Positions 57,436 through 64,000 of a stretch of DNA of 64,000 nt are shown here, in pieces. The stretch's first letter is position 1; each line of letters starts with the position of its first letter. Origin of the DNA: Zeus faber (lineage: Eukaryota > Chordata > Actinopteri > Zeiformes > Zeidae); NCBI GenBank assembly GCA_960531495.1, contig OY482848.1:19631897-19695896 (forward strand), read 5' to 3'. Both the position numbers and the translations under genes were made by a program. Below the pieces are notes generated by a model. It saw only the letters and a list, made by a program, of their open reading frames with translations. It had not been told where the DNA came from and ran no database searches.

Positions 57436-57630
57436 TACCACTCATTTCAGTGAGTAATCATCATTTCACAGCTTGTATTTTTCCGAAGCCTCGCTGGATC
57501 TTGAATGCATCACTTAGTCGAACATTTCAGTGGTTTTGACTGGACGCGGTGACGACTTTTTAAGGAATACTTTTTATTGTATTTTTCATTAATCCGGCGA
57601 AGTAATGTGGACCATGGATTTAAAATATCA
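57436..57630. repeat. duplicated segment, copy B
   Basis: Second copy of the segment at 56046-56225, with GAAGCCTCGCTGGATCTTGA and TTTTCATTAATCCGGCGAAG as landmarks. Confidence 0.8.
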
Positions 57631-57920
57631 ATCTAACAGACCTACTGACATCTACCAGGTAAGAAGCTATATAAATACACATAAATCGATAGCTGGTAAC
57701 GTTCATCAAGTACAGACTAACCGAGTGTACGCGGAACGCTGGACACGTCCAACTGGACATTCTCGATCAGAATCTGTACATTTATAGTAAATAATATGAT
57801 GACGTCATAAAGCGTCTTTTTGTTAATCTCATCTCGTTCATTTCAGAACGAGATGTTTAACATGTCAGTTAACCAGGACCAACTAAATATTTCAGGTCAA
57901 AGTTGTTCGGTTTTTCATTA

Positions 57921-58230
57921 ATATCTGCTCCGTATGTGGATCGATTTGGATAAAATTTAACCCACGAGATCCTTGTGACATAGCGGTTTAATCGACACCT
58001 CAACCGTGTTCGTAGGTTCTGGCGCGGTATATGTTCCAGATGGTTTCATCTGGGTCGGTCTCTGTAATATCGATCTAAATTTGGTTTGTTCTTCGATAAT
58101 ATATGCTCCGTATGTAATTGTAAAGCTTTGGATGAAACTTAAACCACAAGGTGTTTCTCACAGCGCAGTTCGAACAAGACGTAAACCGTGCTCGTGTCTT
58201 ATGCCGAAGTTGGTGTTCCAAATAGTTTTC
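57921..58230. repeat. two diverged ~175-bp direct copies
   Basis: TAATATCTGCTCCGTATGTG (57921) is matched by TAATATATGCTCCGTATGTA (58098). GGATAAAATTTAACCCACGA is matched by GGATGAAACTTAAACCACAA, and 'GACACCTCAACCGTGTTCGT' by 'GACGTAAACCGTGCTCGT'. Probably part of an old interspersed element. Confidence 0.65.
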
Positions 58231-58254
58231 AATTTCAAAATGTACGAGAATCAT

Positions 58255-58370
58255 CCCCAGAACAATAACAATAGGGCTCAAGCTCTACCGGCTGGACCCC
58301 TAATGAACAATAACAATTAGGGGGCCTACGGGCTGGACCCCTAATAATAATAACAATAGTGTTTGTGCAA
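58255..58370. repeat. short tandem duplication (AATAACAATAGGG ... CTGGACCCCTAAT)
   Basis: Two imperfect copies of a ~55-bp unit containing AACAATAACAAT(T)AGGG and GGCTGGACCCCTAAT. Similar strings occur in fish interspersed repeats. Confidence 0.6.
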
Positions 58371-58593
58371 CCTCAACATGAAAAAAAAAAAAAATGTGCA
58401 CGTTAGTGTGCTAATACATTATCAATTACAACCGGCCACAGTGCTCCGTTCTCTATTTCTGTATCCATTTTTCCTGCTTGTAACCAGGGAGGTTTCGGGG
58501 TGGGCATCGTTAATAAACGGAATAGTGATTCATCATTTAATTATGATTTGACAAATGCCCACCCCCCCCTCCCCCTCCATCTTCAGCTTCAGC

Positions 58594-58645
58594 GTCCTCC
58601 TCCTCCTCCTCCTCCTCCTTCTCCTCCTCCTCCTCCTCCTCCTCC
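58594..58645. repeat. (CTC)n microsatellite
   Basis: About 17 CTC units with one T variant. The block before it (58490-58560) is AT-rich with CATTTAATTATGATTTGAC and may be conserved non-coding DNA. Confidence 0.95.
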
Positions 58646-58835
58646 CTTTCAATTCTCTGCTCTGCCAAACTGTCACGCGCCTCCCCCCGTGGGATTAATT
58701 CGAGCTGTCTGTCTTTGTGAGGCTGCCGGCGCTCTCGGGGCGGCGGGTGCACGACACTGTCAATGAACAGAGCGCCTGACACTTCCAGACGCACGCTCCC
58801 ACTCCCCTTGTTATTGTTTTCACCTTAACCCCTTC

Positions 58836-58956
58836 CTTTCCTCTCCTCTCCTCTCCTCTCCTCTCCTCTCCTCTCCTCTCCTCTCCTCTCCTTTCCCCTC
58901 CTTTCCTGTCCTGTCCTCTCCTCTCCTTCCTGTGTGTGTGTGTGTGTGTGTGTGTG
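58836..58956. repeat. (CTCTC)n pentamer repeat and (GT)n
   Basis: About 16 TCCTC-type pentamers with late variants (TCCTG), then about 13 GT units from 58931. Confidence 0.95.
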
Positions 58957-59094
58957 CCTTCCCTCCATCCTTCCTTCTTCCCTCTCTCTCGCTCCCCTTC
59001 TCCTTCTTCTCCTTCCCCTGCTGATTCTGCCCGGCTTCCCTTCCCTTCTCTCTTCTTCTCCATCTCTCCCCTGTCTGTTGTTCTCCCACCGTAC

Positions 59095-59098
<4 letters not shown>

Positions 59099-59136
<38 letters not shown>
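59099..59136. repeat. (CT)n microsatellite
   Basis: About 18 CT units. Confidence 0.95.
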
Positions 59137-59140
<4 letters not shown>

Positions 59141-59318
59141 CTCGCTCTTTTTCCTTCCTTCCCTCCTTTTTGTCATTCTCTCGCTCGCAAAAGAAAGGGA
59201 CAGTGGCGGCGGCGGCGGCGGTGGCAGGAGCCGCGGAAGGAAATATCACATAAAGAAAAACACTGGCTGTGGCTCAAACGGGGGAGGATTCCCACTTCTC
59301 ACGCTGTAATTGCATATA

Positions 59319-59357
59319 TGGATGGATGGATGGATGGATGGATAGACGGATGGATAG
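59319..59357. repeat. (GGAT)n repeat
   Basis: About nine units with GATA and GACG variants. Confidence 0.95.
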
Positions 59358-59469
59358 AGGGTGAGTAGGTGAGGGTGATCTAGAAATGATTTGGATCCCT
59401 CCTCTGAGCCAAATAGGTACGGAAATGAAAAATTAAAAGAGAAATTGACCACTTCCAAGCAGAGCGCTG

Positions 59470-59645
59470 GAAATGACCGTAGCATGGGGGAGGATGCTAA
59501 TGGGTGGCCATTAAAACAAGGCATGTTTGAGTTGAACTGGAGTGCCTGTTGGCTGAATCCATCAGGCCTTCGCCCCCAGCCCGGGAGATAAGGTTTAATA
59601 CCGGGCACGGGGCCGCAGTCTTATCTCCCCCTACTGATAGAGAGA
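59470..59645. promoter_or_regulatory. candidate conserved non-coding element with paired GATA sites
   Basis: A balanced patch with GGATGCTAATGGGTGGCCAT and TTGAGTTGAACTGG. A perfect inverted pair GGGAGATAAG (59583-59592) and CTTATCTCCC (59620-59629), 27 bp apart, carries two AGATAAG GATA-factor cores on opposite strands. Enhancer function is inferred. Confidence 0.4.
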
Positions 59646-59826
59646 GCACGGAGGAGGAGGGAGGAGGAGGGGAAGGGAAAGCGGTGGAGGAGGAGAGAAT
59701 ACAAGAGGGACAAAAACAAGTGTCTTGCAGGGACCCCGGCTGGCTGACTGCGTGAGCGTCCTCCCGCCGTTGGCATAGAAACTAATCCACGTTCACATTT
59801 AGCACCTGACTTGTTTTTTTTTTTTT

Positions 59827-60095
59827 CTCTCTCTCTCTCTCTCTCGCTCTCCCTCTCCCTCTCTCTTCACTCTTTCCATGGCCGTGGCGGTGAGAGGGAG
59901 CTGGAGAGGGGGTGGAGGTGGAGAGGGGAGACGTGAGCTTTCTCCGCCTCATAATGAGGCTCGCCGAGGGTGTAGGGAGGGAGGGAGGGAGGGAGGGAGG
60001 GAGGGACGGGGGAGGGCTGGTCGACTGGCTGGCTGGCTCACAGCGTTGGTCACCCGGAGGACCCAGCTGTGCTATGAAGGACACAAACATGCTCC

Positions 60096-60136
<41 letters not shown>
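59827..60136. repeat. cluster of (CT)n and (GGGA)n tracts
   Basis: (CT)n at 59827-59867, (GGGA)n at 59974-60006 and (CT)n at 60092-60136, separated by GC-rich unique sequence. Confidence 0.9.
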
Positions 60137-60139
<3 letters not shown>

Positions 60140-60361
60140 TCACCCACGCCTGGTGTTTTATATCCTCTGGTTGCACCTTACACCTGCAGGACGGCTGACG
60201 ATATCTGACAGTATCCGACCGAATCCATGAGTCAGAAAAAAGTCCCCAAACTTTGATGATCTCTTCAAATCTTGGTGCGGTAGCGATCTTTTGAGCTCTG
60301 TATATACTGTTAATGTATGGATATTAATCTGGAGTCATCTTCATGGAGCCTATTAGACGAC

Positions 60362-60690
60362 ATCAGAATCATTTTATTCTGCCCAGTACATTTAAATACA
60401 GTTTACTAGGATTTTGTTCTGGTGAGGTTTGGTGCGTTTCACTACAGACCATTAGCATTAAAAAAAAATCTTAACAGTCTGAAATGAATGGAACATAATT
60501 CTAATGATAAAAAAAAAATGAAATAAAAAAGGTTACAATTAAAAATTAAATTAAATTGTCACATATGTACAAATAGCCCAAAAATAGAAAATAAAAAACA
60601 GAAATAGTCAAATATATAAAGACATACAAATATGCAAAATGTGTTACAATTCACAGGATCAATTATCGATATGGGTAAACAGGGTATAAG
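60362..60690. mobile_element. dispersed repeat family X, copy 3
   Basis: CATCAGAATCATTTTATTCT, CCCAGTACATTTAAATACAG, GGTGCGTTTCACTACAGACC and TTCACAGGATC follow the order seen at 18282-18560. The longer A-rich middle explains its greater length. Confidence 0.65.
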
Positions 60691-60972
60691 GCATAGATTA
60701 TAAATATATAAAACATCAACACATACACACATTTTGGTAAAGATGGTTTATGGAGGCATCTACCTAGAAAAACCTTAAAAAACAAGATCAGATGGGATTA
60801 TGTGGATTTAAAACCTCACTATAAACATTTCAAATCGTGAGAGTAAATCAGGAGATGCACATAGGATACTTTCCACTTTATTTTTAAAACAAGACGTTCA
60901 GATTATGAGGACACCCTAAAGTTCAAATGATGCTGGTGGGTATTCAGGTGTGTTTAAAACACTGAAATGTCC
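60691..60972. other. unassigned sequence
   Basis: Nothing recognised. Confidence 0.4.
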
Positions 60973-60996
60973 ACCCACACACACGCACACACACAT

Positions 60997-61030
<34 letters not shown>
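60973..61030. repeat. (CA)n microsatellite
   Basis: Imperfect CA repeat with CG and TG interruptions. Confidence 0.95.
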
Positions 61031-61274
61031 TTTATTCTTAGCAAGGTGTTGATTTTCTGCCCTTGACATGTTTCTGCTTTATCCCCATCTCCGCAGCTTG
61101 CTCCCTCTCTCCCTCTGTCTCTCTACCACTCTCTCTCTATCTTGCTTGGTGACATCAGTCAATGGGCTGGAACAAGGGATGGGGTCCATGAAGAAGAGGC
61201 AGGTGGAGCGCCGGCTCTCTCTTGTACCCAACTCCTCCAACCCTGCCTTTATTTCCTTTGTCTGTCTGTCGGTC

Positions 61275-61334
<60 letters not shown>

Positions 61335-61340
61335 TGTGCT

Positions 61341-61398
<58 letters not shown>

Positions 61399-61410
61399 CA
61401 CGTGTGTGCG
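61275..61410. repeat. (GT)n microsatellite
   Basis: Two long GT tracts joined by CGCGTGTGCTCAC. Confidence 0.95.
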
Positions 61411-61845
61411 TGCACTCTCTAATACGCACACAATAGTCTCTTAAGGCATTTGGAGGATGCGATGAGATGAGAGGAGCGTGAGGTGTGTTTTTTCTTTTCC
61501 TGGAAGTCCTTCAGCGCCCCACTTAGCTCTTAAAAAGCTTTCCATCTGGGAGCAGCCCCATGCCACAGCCATTGTTCCTTATTAGACATCCAGGCCCGTT
61601 CAGTGGACGGGGAGAGAATGCGCCACATCCTCATCCTCCCACTGATCACTCTTTCTATATACCCATGCCAACCCTGCCCGCTCTCTGGGACAAGGATGGC
61701 TCCTGGGAGGTTTGTTTTTGTTGGAAAGCTGGAGCTACGGTGTAGGTGGAGTGAATGTGTCGCATGAATTAAATGGCGGAGTATAATTCAAGTGGACTTA
61801 AGGACAAATGTGGCTCAGAAATATGTATTTTTTTTTTACAGCAAG
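61411..61845. other. unassigned sequence
   Basis: No gene recognised. Confidence 0.4.
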
Positions 61846-62292
61846 GTCTTCAAGGAAGTCCAGGCAGGTTTATTCACATATTTCAAATCACCTCAAGTAT
61901 CTGTCTGTACTTATTATATTCAGTTTCAAAGACGTTTGACTTTTACTTTTACTGTTTCATAGCAAAAGTCTGAACTTTTTACTCCACTATATTTAGCTGT
62001 TTTCAAAATATGGATTTACACTATATCCTTGTACATTCATTAAATCAGAATTGATATTTATATCTGTCAAACAAAAGATCAGGATATGCTGAGCACTCAT
62101 CTGCAGGAAAAGGGTACTTTATGCCGTATTATAGACTGAATATGACAAGTACTTTTACTTTTAACACTTTTCAAAGTGCATTTAAGAGCTCGTACTGCTT
62201 TTCCTCAAGTAGCAACGTCAACATGGTACTTTCGCGTGTGCATGTTTGTAGCTGAACTTACGTAAGAGCGCTGCGTACTTGTTCCACCGCCG
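61846..62292. mobile_element. fish repeat with ACTTTTACTTTTA...TGTTCCACCGC end
   Basis: Contains GACTTTTACTTTTACTGTTT, ACTTTTTACTCCACTATATT, AAGTACTTTTACTTTTAACA and ends near ACTTGTTCCACCGC. These are parts of a very common fish interspersed repeat ('..AGTACTTCTTCCACCACTG' terminus). Boundaries are approximate. Confidence 0.5.
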
Positions 62293-62678
62293 CTGTCCTT
62301 GCCGAGGTATTTGCATTGTGCTGAATGGAAAGGCCGTCGGGGTGAGAGAGGGCAACCGGCAAACGCAGCATCAGAACATCACAAGCGTCTCAGAAGCAAA
62401 CAGCAAACCCCGAAGCGACATTCCCATGACCCCCGACGGCACAACGCGGCGCTTATGAAAGCCGCATCCGACGTGCGGAGAGGCGTGTGAGAGGGTCCAC
62501 GCTCGTCGAGGGAAAAAGGCACAAAACGCGCTGAGGCGGTGGTGTTTCCACGGAGGGGGCTGCGACGCCGCGCGACTTCGGAACCAGAGCCTCGCAGAAT
62601 TAACGTTTTCGGTAGAGGTGCGGAGAAACGGCCCAAGTATCGCAGAAAATCAGAGGAAGGACAAAAAAGACAATGGGG
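62293..62678. other. CpG-rich unassigned block
   Basis: CpG-dense with open frames on both strands but no recognisable product. Confidence 0.35.
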
Positions 62679-63064
62679 CGGTTTCACGGACACAGATTAG
62701 GCCTCGTTTTAGACTAAATCACACAACCTGAAATGGTCTTTCTCGGTCATGGTTTAGAAATAGTCTGATTTGCCCGAGTCCTGGTTCAATCTCATAGATC
62801 TAAATCTAATCTGGGTCTGAGTGGAGGCTTAAATGAAATCTTTGGTTGAATGCATGTGGCCTCCAGGTGGATCTGGACTAAGACCAGCATCAAGAGCAGA
62901 CAGAAGGAGCTGACTGAGCCTTCATGACCGTAGTCAGGACTTCCTAGTCTACGACTCATTCATCCTAAATTACGCAACGTCTCGGAAAATCATTTTTAAA
63001 TTACGTATTCATTGAAGGAGGATTATTTTAGTCCTGATTTAGATTAAACCGTGTCTGCAAAACA
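62679..63064. mobile_element. MITE with GGTTTCACGGACACAG-type ends
   Basis: The left end GGTTTCACGGACACAGATTA and the reverse complement of the right end (GTTTTGCAGACACGGTTTAA) are imperfect inverted repeats. Both resemble the 'GGTTTCCCAGACAGGGATTA' ends of widespread fish MITEs. AGACTAAAT and ATTTAGATTAAA flank the interior. No coding capacity. Confidence 0.6.
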
Positions 63065-64000
63065 ATGGTTTCATCAGCCAAATGATACCACCTTCCATAA
63101 CTTAACCCAATGCCTGGCTTTTAAACGTCCACCAAAATAAAAGCCACACTTTCCTGGATTGAAAGATTCTGTTTGACGTTAATTCATGTTTCACCTAAAT
63201 AGTGCATTTTGTCAAACGACATCTCATGTCATAGCAGAATAATGCTCAATATGGTGAAAGTCTACGTAAGGAAAAGATCGCAGAGCGTGAATAAAGATCA
63301 AAACTAGCTAAATCTGAGCAAAAAACATCCATTTTGGAATCATATGAGGTGTTGGAATGCTATGAAACAATTTGCTTAAAATCGCAAATTGCGAATGTCC
63401 GACTGATAATATTTTGCAAGGTGTGGACAGGTTTCTTCTTCAGACATTCTGGTTTTTAAGATAGAAAATGCTGCTAGAGCTTATATAAAAATTTCGTAAA
63501 CATACAAATACCTCCTTAAACACCCACAATAAAGACAAATCCAGACACGGAGGCACAAGCCACATGTGGGTATATACATAATACCATACGTCGAAATTTA
63601 ATTCATTCAATTATCGATCATTTAAGGATTTTTTGATTTTTTACATTTTTATTACTAATGATCTGTGGTCTTTATTTAGCAGCATGTAAAGTGATCGTGC
63701 AAAACAAACAATTCTGGATTTAATTAGGCGTCCCCACCCTGAATTATGAAATTTTTCACAAAAATGTCATAATGTTGTTTTCAAATTCCAGTGATATTTT
63801 GGATGTTCCGGTAAACTCCACGGAAGAGGCGAGGACAGCGGAATCGAAACAGGGAACCAGAAAAGCTCCCGTAAGACACTCGAATGGCAGGCATTCTGAT
63901 AAATTAAGCTTTCCCGCCACGAAGGCTGAACAGAATATAATGGTGTCCATTACGCTTGCCGTCATTTTACACCCCAGATTTTTAATGTCACGCAAAGACG
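63065..64000. other. unassigned AT-rich sequence
   Basis: No gene or repeat recognised. A 79-codon minus frame at 63756-63995 is treated as chance. Confidence 0.4.

Noticed and set aside
58255..58370. Possible SINE
   Set aside because: No A or B box could be found, so it is listed only as a tandem repeat.

Overview
The window looks like vertebrate, most probably teleost fish, nuclear DNA. It is saturated with (CA)n/(GT)n, (CT)n, (CTAT)n and (AAT)n microsatellites. It also carries a typical fish set of non-autonomous elements: a Tc1-like element, hAT-type and TTAA-flanked elements, tRNA-derived SINEs and 3' tails resembling LINE ends. There are no operons or ribosome binding sites. Long open frames are almost all by-products of simple repeats. 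I cannot name the species and I recognise no host protein-coding gene. Two weak coding candidates (a possible exon near 15.8-16.0 kb and an 80-codon ORF at 1.5-1.7 kb) are listed at low confidence.

Solid genes and elements: (1) a complete, apparently functional tRNA-Val(CAC) at 40181-40253 with A box, B box and a T4 pol III terminator. (2) A complete 1.49-kb Tc1/mariner element at 12508-13995 with TA target duplications and 26-bp TIRs. Its transposase is dead: one frame, three nonsense codons, catalytic spacing DD37E. (3) A 788-bp hAT-type non-autonomous element at 36236-37023 with a perfect 8-bp target duplication. (4) A 985-bp element with TTAA ends at 421-1405. (5) A 1.19-kb element with ~200-bp inverted arms at 9425-10615. 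(6) SINE-like copies at 41898-42041, 54903-55063 and 56250-56549. (7) Several further dispersed repeats, some in two or three copies in the window.

Layout: 0-12.5 kb is microsatellites and DNA-transposon derivatives in otherwise unrecognised sequence. 12.5-14 kb is the Tc1 element. 14-18.3 kb is GC-rich, unique-looking sequence. 18.6-19.5 kb is a 15/18-bp minisatellite. 20-22.8 kb is old interspersed repeat. 23.4-25.3 kb is a polypyrimidine tract. 25.4-38.3 kb mixes microsatellites, TE copies and GC-rich blocks with homeodomain-like motifs. 38.3-46.15 kb is one 7.8-kb satellite domain made of an 18-bp repeat followed by a 13-bp repeat. It contains the tRNA gene, a SINE, a 44-bp-arm perfect palindrome and an internally inverted 1.46-kb block. 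47.4-48.3 kb is a 33/24-bp repeat. 50.37-51.21 kb is a 16-bp minisatellite with strict higher-order spacing. 49.8-60 kb holds CNE-like AT-rich patches, segmental duplicates and microsatellites. 61.8-64 kb holds two more fish-type repeats.

The genes do not act together as a pathway. The most plausible reading is an intergenic or intronic desert, perhaps with enhancers. I did not find a novel multi-gene system. The most unusual structures are in the 38.3-46.15 kb satellite domain. Family names for repeats rest on recognition of ends and motifs, not on a database search.
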